Assembly: GCA_964019135.1 (NCBI GenBank)
Contig: OZ025257.1
Span: 22,118,352 to 22,182,351 of the forward strand
Length of the DNA: 64,000 nucleotides
Origin: Arenicola marina
Lineage: Eukaryota; Annelida; Polychaeta; Arenicolidae
Reading direction: 5' to 3'
In this document: positions 33,466 through 45,383 of the stretch, piece by piece
How the letters are laid out: every line of letters begins with the position of its first letter
How positions within the stretch are numbered: the stretch's first letter is position 1
Notes under the pieces: generated by a model
The model's input: the letters and a program-made list of their open reading frames with translations, nothing else
The model's database searches: none
What the model was told of the DNA's origin: nothing
Translations under genes and position numbers: made by a program

Positions 33466-34138
33466 ACTGCAGACTGTGCAGTGTTTCAATCTGGGAACCC
33501 CGCCCACACTGTAAGCTCACAGAATCGTACAGGTTATGTTGCATATAGCTGCATCGCATATCTATCTGTCAGACTGTCCTATATTCTGATGAAATGTAAC
33601 AAAATTTCGAACATTGCACAGTAATTACCTGTATTACGGCAGCTTTTGTGCAAGTCTTTTCGCTAGACAGCAACAACCAGCAGGACCAGGCAGGAGCTAT
33701 AAAGTAACTAAAGACCGAAACCACTCAAGCCGGTTGGACAAGTGAACCGACAAATGTCGCTGATATGGAATGAGATTAGACGCTTCATCCCAGATTCTAC
33801 ATATGCCATTCATGTAACTAACGCTACTTTCAAATTCTTTGTCCGTCCTTTCAAATTCCTCATGCTATTATTTTTCTCTTTATTCTTTTGGAACTATTCC
33901 TTGCTTCATTGCCAAACAAGTTCCCGAAGTAAAAATATCCAAGTTTACTGCTTATATATCTCATAACAAGTAACGTACAAGTGCATGAATATATATCGAG
34001 CATCCCCCCCCCCCCCCCCACCCCCCACATCCGCCACCGATTTACATCAAAATGAAGTATCTGGCATTTTGGTCCTAATATCATCCCATACGCTGATTTT
34101 CAGGATCAGGTTGAATTAAGTGGGTAGCAGTCAGTGTG
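33466..34138. other. Unique stretch, no gene
   Basis: Contains a C tract (34004-34027). No recognisable coding content. Confidence 0.35.
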
Positions 34139-34159
34139 GCGGGAGGTGCATGTGCCCGG

Positions 34160-34200
34160 TAGGGGGGGGGGGGGGGGGAGGGGGGGGGGGTCGGTTCGGT
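34160..34200 (+). other. Long G tract
   Basis: About 30 of 31 bases are G at 34160-34190. It is a potential G-quadruplex former and assembly hazard. Confidence 0.7.
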
Positions 34201-34518
34201 TTGGGAGGGTTCGGTTTTTACCTTCAAAACCGGCTCGGAAGGGACATATTTTTCCATTCGCCCGCTCTGTCGCCGCTCCATGCAGAACCGCTCGGTGATT
34301 ATTTTTTTCCCGGCAAAACCGGTCTATGTTTTATGGGAGTAAGAATGTTGTATCGATCGATGTAACCCCATTACGTAGAATCGTATAGTCATTTCGACCA
34401 TGAAATTACGCGTCTGAATACTTTTTGCCATATTTCTCTTTCTCCCTCTGTATTATTCGTTACATGGGCAACACGTATGTATATATATGTACATGTCGTA
34501 GACCAAAGTGAAAAGTTG

Positions 34519-34761
34519 GGGCCGGCCCGGTAGCTCAGTGGGTTAGAGCGCTCGCCTTGATTGCTCTGGCAACATGAGAGCCTAACGGCACGTGGATCGA
34601 TGGTTCGAGCCCGCTGTGGCCATGTCTGTGTGGTCGCAGGATAAAGATCCCATGTTCTTCTTCGCAAGGAGAAGGGGGTTACCCCGAGGACATGGCTCCA
34701 CTCCCCCTTCCTGCTCCCACTGACGCGATAGGACCAAATGTGGTTAAAGCGTCCTGAATAT
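34519..34761 (+). mobile_element. tRNA-derived SINE, family A, full-length
   Basis: Head GGTAGCTCAGTGGGTTAGAG, B box GGTTCGAGCCC, core GGATAAAGATCCCATG, tail GACGCGATAGGACC and AAAGCGTCCTGAATA. One of the best-preserved copies. Confidence 0.9.
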
Positions 34762-34824
34762 TGGCATTCGTCCGTCTGCGAAAGACGATGGATTTGCAGC
34801 TTTGTTTGGTTTAAGTTATGCGAT

Positions 34825-35157
34825 TCGTAACGCGGCATTTACGTTTATGACTGAATAAGCCTATCTGTGATCGACAGAGCTTACCGCAGTCATCGCAACG
34901 GTGACCTGTCGATAGATCTTGGTTTGTGCTCGCTGGTGGACGCCTAGATTGGCGTTTCAAGTCCAGTTTCGCAAACCATAGCGAGTCGTGGTGGGCCATT
35001 CCGTCACGCACGACACGTACCCATAACAATACGTAGTCCACGTTTCACTGCCATACAGCAAGCTACTTAGAACGCACGCCCTGTAGATTAGCATTTTGGT
35101 GCTAATGGTAAGCAAAGATATTAGTACACCAAGATAGGTCATACGGCAAAAGCCCAT
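34825..35157 (-). mobile_element. LINE 3' fragment (RT end and zinc-finger tail)
   Basis: One minus-strand frame gives LIYRACVLSSLLYGSETWTT, a motif typical of the end of the reverse-transcriptase region of several LINE clades. An adjacent frame gives HRCDDCGKLCRSQIGLFSHK, a C-terminal zinc-finger-like tail (CxxC then H, RIGLFSH type). The two are in different frames, so the copy is frameshifted as well as 5' truncated. The clade is not determined (RTE- or CR1-like). Confidence 0.75.
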
Positions 35158-35620
35158 TGTAAAATGTGTAATGCGGCGAGTCGAGTGGCGCCGCTATATG
35201 CGGCGAACACGTATTATTACGAGTTGGTGGGCATGTTAACTAGTACAATAGCGTTACATCTGAAGGCCTCTAAAATGCCGTATTCTGACCCAAACCGCCC
35301 TGCTGCCCATGCAATCGACAATCGTTGCCATGGCGACGCTGCATAGAACAATGAAACATGACGTCACGCACAAAAGAATTGTATTATAGCTTTAAATAGC
35401 CCGCTTCCATGACTAGTTGCCTAGTTGCACATGCTATGTTTCTTGGCAACATATATATGCTATAAAAAGGCGAATGGCCAACTATATGTGGAAAGGCTTG
35501 CGATTTGCGGACAGTCAGTCCCAAAATGCTTTACTTTTGTCGTTGCATGCGGAAATTAAACCAAAGAAGCAGAGACAAGTCAACGCCTTAAATTTAAATT
35601 CAACTCGTAATAATAGTAAT

Positions 35621-35796
35621 AGCGCGAGTTTTGCTTGGCGTTAGGCATTTTATTGGCCCGACATCAAGCTGTAGCAGCCCGCCAATTTTTATTATCGGCC
35701 CGAGGCCGCAAGGCCGAGGGCGGATAATGAAAATGAAGGGCTGCTACAGCTTGATGAAGGACCAATAAAATGCCTAACGCCCCGCAAACTCGCGCT
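35621..35796. mobile_element. Foldback MITE (176-bp hairpin)
   Basis: AGCGCGAGTTTTGCTTGGCG... at the left pairs with ...CGCAAACTCGCGCT at the right. Inner parts GGCATTTTATTGG/CCAATAAAATGCC and ATCAAGCTGTAGCAGCCC/GGGCTGCTACAGCTTGAT pair as well, around a centre near 35710 (GAGGCCGCAAGGCCGAG). No coding capacity. Confidence 0.85.
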
Positions 35797-37982
35797 ATTG
35801 TCATAACGTTCGGCTGCCACTGCGCTGACGATAACGCAGACTGCTTGATAAGCGGTGCCCTGTGAACTACAAATTGGATTTTAGTGCTATTAATTCGGGT
35901 GATATAAAGCCTGGTGCTGTTCTTTCATGCTTTCAGGTATATTTTACATTAAATATATATAATTTAGTATTTTTTAAGGCGGCAATAAATAGTTGTTAGT
36001 GTCATCAAGGCGTCATATTTCAAGAACGTCATTGCCTGGCAGTCAACAGTTTGGCTCCCCTAATTCGCTGATAACTTTGCTGGTTGTGAACTATGATGTA
36101 TCCTTGACTGGTGGATTAGAAAACACAACAACTTCATAATTATTTAGCATTTAGCGGTCTCCTGTCTATGTTTGATTGACACATTTCGTTGGACAATAGA
36201 TTCGTCTACCCTTCAACGCCACTGGAAACAGTCTCCTAACAAGTTTACAACAAACACAACGACACTTGAAAAAGAGACATCTTGTAGATGAAACCCAGAA
36301 GCTGATCCAAGGGGAGAGGGGTTATTTAGGGATGTTAAACTTGACATTTTTTCCACCCCTCCCATTGGTTGTAAAAATTGGTGGACCTGTGCGGCCATTT
36401 TACGCCGCCCGGCATTCGTACCTGGCCCGTACGAAAAGTGATCACATTTGTGTGTATTCAATCACTTTGCCGACGGAACTGTAAAGGTATGAAGAACAAC
36501 TTGACACACCGATAAGGACCGTTTATGTGTGTACTTTTCTGTAATCGCCGCCCGAAGAGTGCACATTTTTTAATCAACGCTAAATTTGAATATTTACTTC
36601 ATGGCCCTCCGGCCCGCTCCCCAGAGCGGATAAGCCAGGGAGGGGCATGCAACAGGGCTAGATGAAGCCCGGTTAGCTCAGTCTTTCTAGCGTTGACCGT
36701 ATAGTATTGCGCAGTAGTATTGATCAATGCGTGTTTGTCCAGTTTACTGATGGCAATAATTGTTTCTGCGTAAGATCTGTTGCTTCCCACGGTCTTCAGT
36801 TTTTCAGTGACGAAAACTCTGAGATCCTCACAGTATGTGGTGCTACGAAAGATCGGAAGATTACGTCATGCAGCCCCGCCGGTTCACGTGTACTTTAAAT
36901 TAATAAAAATTAAAAGCCTACGGTATTCCTCCACTGGCTTTTCCTCCTTCTCTCCTGACACGTTCAGTAAACCGTGGACCTTTATGTGCTAGCACTCAAC
37001 GTTGAATGCATGCATTGAGGACATGTTTTTCTAGCACTCCCAACTGCTCTTGTTATAGCACTTCTACCGCTCATTCGCACCCTCTCCTCCTTATCTGACA
37101 ACTTTCTTCCTCTACTACAATAGATATCGACAATTCAGGGTTTTTATTCCCATAAAAGCCCTCGCCCCACTCTCAACAATACGTATTTTGCTGCAAGTTA
37201 AAAAAAACATTAGCTTAGGGGTAGGTGCGTTGCCCCACTTCAGCCTAAGTGTGTCTTGTACAATGGTGAGGGTGTAATGTTTGCGACGCCATAGTAGCTT
37301 TGGAAATTAAACGGGTATGTATGGTTAAACGTGTGCACTATACAATGTGTTTCATAAAGAATCAAAAGAACACGTGTATACCATGCGGGGCGGATCGTTT
37401 AAAAACTTGCCGGTTAGAGCAGGCCCGTGTCCCCTGTCTGATGATAATCTGTATAGATCTGGATATGCCTTACAAGGTACAGACAACAGTCTCAGCTTCG
37501 GTCAAGACAGTCAGAGAAAGTGTTGCAAAAAGTATGCACCAAGATCGGATGTAAAGAGTGAGCGGAAACACGTGCGCGGTCATCAATTTAACTATTGTTC
37601 CCTTAGAAAGCCTTTTTTATGTCGGAATTCTGCTCTATACCCGCGATCGAATGTTTCCCTACGGCTGTCAAGATGCTTCTAAAGGCGGTCTCGCAAAACT
37701 CGATGTCACTGCATGTGGTGTCAGTATAAAGAGAGATACATTGTAAGCCCTAACTAGATTACGCCGCCCCTTGTAAGGTTTCCCAGTAAAAATCGATATT
37801 GTAACATGACGTACGTCCACCAGGCTTTTTACTTGGCGGGTCGTCACCCTACTGCCATGTTGGGACAACGTATGTATACCACGAGTGACGTATGAGGCAG
37901 ATATCACAGACAAACTGCGCGGAAGGACTTCAAACACGAGTTTGACAGAGTAAAGGCGTCTGGCACTCCAAACTACGGAAAT
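35797..37982. other. Unique stretch without supported gene
   Basis: Short open frames but no recognisable domains. 36663-36690 (CGGTTAGCTCAGT) resembles a tRNA A box and may be a SINE head, but no B box was found. Confidence 0.35.
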
Positions 37983-40605
37983 ATGATCCATTCCATGTTA
38001 TGCTTATTGATAGCACTAAGTTTTCCATCAGTGATGAAAACAATTATAAATGCTGAGGAGACCTCGCTCTGGCGCCGACGTGCCTTCGCGGCGTTGCCGA
38101 CTGACCTTGGCGTTGGAGGTTATTTTAAGTCGTCATCCCACGCTCAATGCTGCGTCTACTGCGCCACAATGCCGAAATGTACCACGTGGCAACATGACCT
38201 TGAAAGCGGCGTCTGCGTCTGGTTTACTGGCGTCCTACCTGCGGAAGATTTGGAAGAAGAGGATTCGTCACCACCCGGAACCCTTTACCTGTGGACACTT
38301 CCGGACGTCAGTATAACTGTAAGTAGGCTTTTCAGCAAGTATTAATTTAGGTTACTATTTCAACAAAAAGTCAATATTGGACGAGCGGGAATAAGGCACA
38401 AGCTTGTGTAGTGACGTCAGCACACCGGCAGGAATAAACTCCTCCGACGGAGGGCGCAACAACTTCTCACTGGCCGTTAACTCACCGATTGCAAAAACCT
38501 CCTTGCGGGAGGGTGTTATAGTGTTCCAACAGCGAAGGCGCCTCCCTCCGATCTGACGGAACCCTCCTCCGCCAAATTTATTAAAATAGTAACTTTAATC
38601 TTTACCTGTCACAAAGATTGTTTTCATGTGAACGTAAATAGCGCCAGGAATTAGTCCGTCACTGCCTAACGCAACGATGTTGTGGTCACGAAAGGTTTCT
38701 GGCGATTTATTATTGATAACACGTTTGTGTTTTATGCAGCATGTGAAAGATTTAGACATTCTGTTATCGTAGGACCACAAGCGATGTTTCTGAACGATGT
38801 TATACAAATAAAAGGGGGTCACATTTGAAGGCGCATGACAATTTTTATAACAAATTTAATTTCACCAGGTGGGCAATAAATCTCCTTTTTCAAATGATGT
38901 ATGCCATTCATACCCCATCTGACACTGTATGCCCAAAACTGACCCATCCCTGAGCCCAAAACTGGAGAACCGCGCGTTTGCCATAGTTTACCGATCATGT
39001 CCGCTTTTCGTCATTTTGGATCGCGATATCTATAAAACTAAATTAGGTCAATGGTAATACTCAGTCATGATAAATTCCATATTAAACGTTTCATGAACTC
39101 TGTTGTGTAATTCTGCAATCGAAATAACCCAAGAGGTGGATTTTAACCTGCCCCCCCCCCCCGCCCCACCACCTTCACAATGATCTTACATTAGCCCAGG
39201 GCCCATGTTAGCTGGTTATTGAGAGTGCTCTGGGAGGCCAGCCCATGCAATCGGTGCGTGGTTCTAGGCCCACCTGTGCAAACGTCAATGTTTGAGCAGG
39301 ACAAAGATCCCATATATTTAATCGCAAAGAGTAGCTGGTTACTCCCGGAGTCATGGCTCCTTTCTACCTTGACCATGTCAAGGAGTGCATGTAAAACCAA
39401 CCAAACTGCCCAATAATATGTTTTGTAATTTCATCTTTAAATGTTTTGTTTACAAACTATAATTTCATCGCATACAGCAGGAGGAGTCTGCCTCGGGACC
39501 GGCGCTGCTCTTTAGACTGACAGTCGGTAGCCCTAGCAACGCGTTCCAACTCTGGGATGATGACGTCACGGTACCGGACGGCTATGTCAGGTCACCACTT
39601 ATATCTCAACCCGACTATTGGCAAACGGTAACCAAGGTAAGTTAAACTAATGGCATAATTTATAACCCCGTGCCAACGGTAATATTTAAAAGGCAGCTTT
39701 GTAAACTTTTGGTAACGTTCCAATAACACATGGATGCATGTGGTTTAGCGTGGGGGGATGTCTACAGCTATTCAAGCTTCATCGCACGGGCGGAGTGTGA
39801 TATGTAACTAAAGTAAACTACTTATGAAGAATTGAGGACTTCATTTGGTCATAATCTGTAATGGAACATTTCGTTTTCAGTTGCGTGTTTCCATGTTGAA
39901 GGACGGCGTAGAAGTCATGTACGTCATCTTTGACGCGGAAGATTCGGATCGGACGAGTTGGTTTTCTGGAGCGAACATCGTTGAATCCTCTTTCACGGAC
40001 ATACAATCATCGCCAGCCAATCTTTTCTCTGCCGAAGGGTATGGACATTTCTACGTTATTAACGCACCAAACACACAAATATAATTTTTTAATATATAGA
40101 AGTGGCAGGCTCAAATCGATATGGTTACATACAAATGTTATATCCTATTATGATTTTAACGGAGGCGGATTCAGGTTTTGTGGCTGGGTGATGGGCGCAC
40201 ATGTCTCGAGAATAAACCCCACCCGCTTGTCTCCCTTGTTTTAAACAAATAACGTTTAATATTGCCGTCCCAATCCCGACCACATACCTTAATTACTCAT
40301 TACGATCATCAGGCGCTTGACATGTGCGTCTCCCGCCCAATTCACCCCGTCGCCAATGGCTAAAAACTAAGTTGCTTTTATGAACAAAACAATTGTGAAT
40401 CTCGTGTATGGAGGCGTGTATCAGACGGTCAGTCGATATTTCAGCGATCCCACCACGGACAGATATTTTACGGCGATCAGCACGGGTGGATCATGCGGGA
40501 CAACCGACGGCTGGTTCTTGGTGGCAGGAGCTGCTCCAATCTGTTCTTTTGAGACCAACGCATTGATTTATTGCCCCGGACCTGCATACTGCCAATTTAC
40601 TAGAT
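37983..40605 (+). CDS. Secreted PAN/apple-like cysteine-rich protein, exons 1-4 (3' end not found)
   Basis: Exons: 37983-38318, 39481-39636, 39881-40038 and probably 40433-40605. Borders are GT-AG and phases agree (0, 0, 2, 1). Residues 1-25 (MIHSMLCLLIALSFPSVMKT...) look like a signal peptide. Exon 1 then has SHAQCCVYCATMPKCTTWQH and CVWFTGV, a cysteine pattern like a PAN/apple domain. Exons 2-3 carry GPALLFRLTVGS and MYVIFDAEDS. Exon 4 carries STGGSCGTTDGWFLVAGAAP and YCPGPAYCQFTR. No specific orthologue is recognised. The exon 4 acceptor (GGTCAG|T) has a poor pyrimidine tract and was chosen by phase. Later exons may lie near 43.5-44 kb. Adhesive or lectin-like roles are possible but unsupported. 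Confidence 0.6.
39190..39412 (+). mobile_element. SINE family B, partial
   Basis: Related to 25188-25440: AGGCCAGCCCATGCAATCGG, a degraded B box GGTTCTAGGCCC, then the core GGACAAAGATCCCAT and CTCCCGGAGTCATGGCTCC. The head is incomplete. It lies in intron 1 of the PAN-like gene. Confidence 0.75.
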
Positions 40606-40896
40606 GTAAGTAAGATGCATTTATGGTTAAACCGATCAATTGTTAGTTAATTATATTTACCCGCACATCAATTTCTCCCATAAGAAAGGTCTGAAATGTT
40701 TTAAGCGAAACAATATTATCTAGAAGCAAACCGACCAGGATGCCGCCACGCTTGTACTGACGTCAGCACATGGACGTATAGCGTGCATAATCCAGGCGGC
40801 CGGCGCAATAAATGGTTAAGTTAAAATACACTTGTAAAGTCATACTATTGCCGAAAGTGCGACTGTGTCGATTTTCATGCACAAACTAATATTTAC
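40606..40896. other. Unique stretch after PAN-like exon 4
   Basis: Donor GTAAGT at 40606 and then unique sequence. Nothing else seen. Confidence 0.4.
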
Positions 40897-40898
40897 CG

Positions 40899-41340
40899 TT
40901 ATGTCGAAATCGACACGTTGGTTCCACTGCCACCAAACATATTTCTACTAATATTTTTGCTGCCACTGGGGGCGTTGGTTTCGGAAACAACGCTTTTAGC
41001 GCTAGTTTCGTCGTCAGAAAGACACTCTACCATTGTGACGCATGTCTTCACTATTTCCTCATCTGCTGCATCTGAATATAAAAAGCGAGTCGCATTGACA
41101 CTAGAGAGTTCCAAGTTTTCAATAACATGTGCTAGAGACATGTTATTTGCATCACGGTCATTACAGCACTTCGACAGCTCAAAGAAAACATCGCATACGT
41201 ATTATTACTTTAAGTCATTTTAATTAGGTCAAGAACAGGCAGCCTCTTCCTGTCGGCGAGCATGTGCTGCATCTGGTGTGGCATTTTGCTTGCTACGTCA
41301 TCAAAATTCTGGCTTTGTGAGCGTTTTTTGCTTCTCAATA
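40899..41340 (-). pseudogene. Unassigned coding-like remnant
   Basis: One minus-strand frame carries DVFFELSKCCNDRDANNMSL, followed by AHVIENLELSSVNATRFLYS and an acidic Ser-rich tail. A neighbouring frame upstream carries FDDVASKMPHQMQHMLADRK. The composition looks protein-like and the pieces are split by frame changes and a stop, as in a decayed transposon or gene. No family is recognised. Confidence 0.3.
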
Positions 41341-41605
41341 TCTAAATAGAAATGATACAGCATACATCCAAATTTATATAGTATGGTTGGTTATTGACGT
41401 ATATAAGGCTATCGATCGGCCCATATTACGAAAAGGTGTCATATTTTATCTCGTGGAGATGGAGATGGAAAGGAACATAACATAGCAAACAATATAGACC
41501 TATGTACAACAAAACATATATAAACAACCTTAATTGTGTCCCCAACTATGTTACACGCACGATATTAATGAATTATTCTATAAATAGTGCAAATTCTGGG
41601 TTCAT

Positions 41606-41800
41606 TCAGTATATTCTAGGAACATAAATCTCACGTAAGGTTTTAAGAAAGGGACAACACAGCAGAAAATGATACTCGTCGTCAATGACGGGATAACCTG
41701 CCTTCTCACAAAGTAAAGATATTCGATTTTCTATATGGGTACCATCTCTCCTCCCTAACTCCACCCCTAATCTATGCGGGGAACATTTACATTTGGCTCG
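41606..41800 (-). mobile_element. LINE C-terminal fragment
   Basis: The minus frame contains GRRDGTHIENRISLLCEKAG and DDEYHFLLCCPFLKTLREIY. The pattern (R.DGT.IE.R.C..C then DE.HFL..CP....R) is typical of the C-terminal end of many LINE reverse-transcriptase ORFs. A short isolated remnant. Confidence 0.7.
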
Positions 41801-42813
41801 TGCGGATCTCGATCTCTGTATAAATGATATCGGATACATGAAAAAAAAAAAAAAAGAGTTATACGCTAACATGATCAGACAATGTGTTAAAAGTTTGTTT
41901 TATTAATAAGTATAAGAAAATATTTAAAGCTAATCATAAATGAGGCAATGGTTAAACTGTATAGACAATTTTAGGCTTATCATAAAGTTTAATTTACGCC
42001 TATAAATTTCAGGGGGATTTATTGTGATAGTAATGTGTATGTTTCTTGTTTCGTGTGTTTTCCTTGCAGTCGGACTTCGAGCTGACGTGTTTGAGATTTA
42101 CGCCACTACCTGATGAAACCGCTGGAAAATTGGCATTCTTGAAAACTGAATATACGAGGATTTCATTTTGAATTTGTCTGCGTCTCTGTTCTATTGTAGG
42201 TTGACAGATACTTACAAATAAAGGCATATGACATACTGATTTGTAGCCTAAACAGTATGTCCAAGTATGGCGGTTCGCTATTGGTTTTGATGTTATCTGT
42301 TTTCCGTTATATAAAGGTTACCTTTGGATAGTAGTGACATTGACATTACTAGCACCGTTGTCTTTTTTCAATGATAGAAATGGAGCCGGTCTGCTTAATT
42401 TTAAACATTCAACGTTATACGGATATACTGGGCAATTAATTATCCTGTCTAAGAACTGAGTGAAAAAGACGAGCTATATATATGGTTACCCAACAAGATA
42501 TTCTACCAACAAGATAACTCACCATTTGATCTGAAGAATTATCCATGTATGTGATTCTTTCTGGCAAGGAAAATCGGAGGAATTCTCTGTCCAGTAATGT
42601 GTATGTGACTTAGTATTTAGCTCATTTTCTTTATTGTGTCCGTCATGACTATGTTCGATGATTTCGTTTTATATTATTGTTCTCTTCACGAGTGAATCAA
42701 TTCTAAACTTGTTAATGTGTTATATCATAAAGATCTTTGGGTTACAAAATAGAAACAGCAACAACAACCAAATCTTACAACTGTCATTTCACACATGGGT
42801 CACCTATTTCATG
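41801..42813. other. AT-rich stretch, no gene
   Basis: Contains an A tract at 41841-41855. No recognisable coding content. Confidence 0.4.
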
Positions 42814-42990
42814 CTGGGGGCGGCCGAAAAATGGCACGTGGAACGGTGATTCGAGCCCCGCTGTGGTCATGTCTGTGTGGTCGCATGACAAAGATCTCTT
42901 GTCATTATATGGGGTTATATACCCCGGGGACATGGCTCCGCTCTTCCCTTCCTTCTCCCATTGCATGACGCGTTATGACCAGAATCATTG
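42814..42990 (+). mobile_element. SINE family A, head-deleted copy
   Basis: B box GATTCGAGCCCC, core GTGTGGTCGCATGACAAAGA and tail CCTTCTCCCATTG...GACGCG are present. The A-box part of the tRNA-like head is missing. Confidence 0.8.
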
Positions 42991-43514
42991 GGGTCTGAGG
43001 AAATTAAGAGATTGGGCGACAGTGTATAAGTCACTCTTATAAAATCGTGATATAAAGCAACAGTTGATGTATTATAAACCATTTTTCATCACCAACTACA
43101 TATTAGACACTCTTTTCCAGTGACGGTAGATGGGCATTAGCGGATCCTGTGGAGGTGACCACTGAGTCCAGATCCCCCACCGGACTTTTCGATCGTAGAT
43201 GCTCGTGTTTAGTGCAAGTTGAACTCTATTGACATTAGATCTGGAGGCATCCAATCGCCGCCCCCCCCCCCCCATGTCTCTCCTTATGAGAAGTATGAAC
43301 GGGTGCAGCATTTTAAAAATCTGAGGCAGGGGTTGGCGAGGGGGAAGTGAGGAGGATGTTAAATTTGGGCGAGAACAGCTCCTGAGGACGACAAAGCCGG
43401 ATCTGCCACTTCATCTGCGTTCTGTCGTGTCTCAGCATAGCTCACGTATTACTCACGCCTACCGCTTACAACAATAATACATTTCAATTGCTCAAAGATA
43501 CGTCAAGTCCCATT

Positions 43515-44034
43515 TCATTACCAACTACAGATCAGGTACGGCGTATTGTTTGTTACGTCTGCTCGGAACGTGGAATGGAAGGTCCGTGCGGTGTCCAGTA
43601 TCGATTTTTCTAAATGTAATATGCAGCTAGTGTTCACCGTCGATTATTCTGAAAACAGTGTCGGTGTCGGATTTTGGAGAACCCGGCTACAATACTCCCA
43701 TGCACAACAAATGCCTATGTACCACATTACAGCTCAAATGTCAATCTTGCACGTGAGTGATTACCAAATAGAGCTCATCCTAAACTATACACGACTATGC
43801 AAATGAGGGCTAGGGGGTTTGTCGAAACCTCTGATCATGTGATTATGAGGGTTGACGACAGAGTTTTCGGCACCAAATACAGGCAGTTACCAGTTGATCT
43901 TCGGGAGGTGCAAGGGTTCAATGTGTAGTGACAAACTGAATGACGACACTGCCTTTCAAGAGACAGACGCCCATACGAATCCGCCTCCATTTAGAAGATT
44001 CTGGTTGATGAATACCAAGTCCAGTGCAGGGTGA
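43515..44034 (+). CDS. Possible later exons of the PAN-like gene
   Basis: Two protein-like stretches on the plus strand. The first (about 43534-43690) reads FVTSARNVEWKVRAVSSIDF and NSVGVGFWRTRLQ after an ACTACAG acceptor-like site. The second (about 43858-44032) reads FSAPNTGSYQLIFGRCKGSM and PPPFRRFWLMNTKSSAG before a stop. Phases do not clearly link to exon 4 of the gene ending at 40605, so the assignment is tentative. Confidence 0.3.
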
Positions 44035-44596
44035 TGTTCACGATATGTGAGTATGCCCATTTGTCTTAATCGTCATCGACGTTCGACTATCCATCTGGTA
44101 AGTGATTTTGGACCCCATTGCGATCTCTAGCACAGTTAATGTTATTATATCATTCGATAATTTGTAAGAAACATAATATTACTAAACATATGACATTTTT
44201 GTGTGTGCATGAGCATTATTACCATCGATGGTGTTGAATCGGGTCCGATTTTCAACAATTTGTACAAACATTGCTAATTTTCGTATGACATGGATTTCGT
44301 TTGTAGACATTCAAAGTTGATTGATTTCGTTCTAAATTATATACGCAATCAAATTTGACTTATCCTCTAAATTAGAAACAAATTATGATCAAATATCTCG
44401 TCAGTGGGAATTAGGTTCATTCCGTTATTGTCATACAATTAAGGGGCAGTTCATTAAAAGGGGGAACTCGTCAAGAGGAAGATATGTTTTAATGCACTAA
44501 TTAAGCAGTATTTACACAGTGTTTAAATTCATATTTGCAGTATTTAGAATCGGACACCTGAATCTGGCTATAATATTTGCCCTAGGCCTAAAGGGG
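44035..44596. other. AT-rich stretch, no gene
   Basis: Nothing recognisable. Confidence 0.4.
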
Positions 44597-44848
44597 GTCG
44601 GCGCGACAGCTCAGTGGGCTAGAGCGCTCGCATTGAGTGTGCTCTGGTCACCTGGGAGCCTAACGGCACGTTGGTCTGTGGTTTGAGCCCTGCTGTGGCC
44701 ATGTCTGTGTGGTCGCATGATAAAGATCCCATGTCTTTCTTCGTAAAGAGTAGGGGGTTACCCCCGGGGACATGGCTCCACTCTCCCTTCCTTCTTCCAT
44801 TGACGCGATATGACCAATAGTGGTTAAAGCGTCCTGAATAACCCACCA
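44597..44848 (+). mobile_element. tRNA-derived SINE, family A
   Basis: Head GGCGCGACAGCTCAGTGGGC, core ATAAAGATCCCATGTC, GGGGGTTACCCCCGGGGACA, tail TGACGCGATATGACC and AAAGCGTCCTGAATAACC. The B box is slightly changed (GGTTTGAGCCC). Confidence 0.9.
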
Positions 44849-45112
44849 ACCGTAGGCTTAAAGTCAGTCAAGAAGACATATTATAGGCGCGTGCCTAAAT
44901 AACAAAGTGAAACTATGCATAGATATATTGCATATAAATTCATATACTTTTTACAGTGACAAGACCAGAATCTGTGTTTCTTTGCCAGTTCTGGTATGTA
45001 CCACAGCTATTCAGTCATGGCCAAATACATACATGTACATTCCGGTGTTTAGGTAAGTACTAAGCTGGTATCGCAATTTGGAGCACGGGAACCAGGCTAC
45101 ACAAGAAGCAAT

Positions 45113-45288
45113 ATGGCGGAGCGAAGTAACGTTCTGTCTCTGTCAGATCCTTTGCACGCCAACAAATTACTTTCAACCTTGAATGAGATAAGGAAGCAAT
45201 CACAACTTTGCGACGGTTCTGTCGTTATCGGCGACGTCGAGATCTTTGTGCAGCGAAATGTCCTAGCAGCTGCCAGTCCTTATTTCAG
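45113..45288 (+). CDS. GAN: Gigaxonin (KLHL16) homologue, first coding exon
   Basis: Gigaxonin is a BTB-Kelch adaptor that brings substrates such as intermediate-filament proteins to CUL3 ubiquitin ligase. This exon gives 58 codons plus two bases before a GTGAGT donor: MAERSNVLSLSDPLHANKLL, an intervening stretch with SQLCDGSVVIG, then VEIFVQRNVLAAASPYF. From memory human gigaxonin starts MAEGSAVSDPQHAARLLRAL and has EEIPVQKNILAAASPYIR, a close match that separates it from other KLHL proteins. It covers the N-terminal helix and start of the BTB domain. The rest of the BTB, BACK and Kelch exons were not found in the following 18.7 kb, which is a transposon nest, so intron 1 may be very long and end beyond the window. 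Confidence 0.85.
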
Positions 45289-45383
45289 GTGAGTTAAAGT
45301 AATATATTCTCGACTCTAATTCTGTCTTTTTTTGATAAGCCTAAAGTTTACGACACTTCATCACTCACCGGTCTCACTTTATA

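Noticed and set aside
32486-33559. Mirrored ORFs (MPIPMKCTHRSHPVHIK...) on both strands
   Set aside because: Identical frames arise from two MITE copies in inverted orientation; no domain.
34519-34600. Possible tRNA gene (A and B boxes present)
   Set aside because: No complete cloverleaf or terminator, and the sequence continues into a SINE body shared with at least four other loci.
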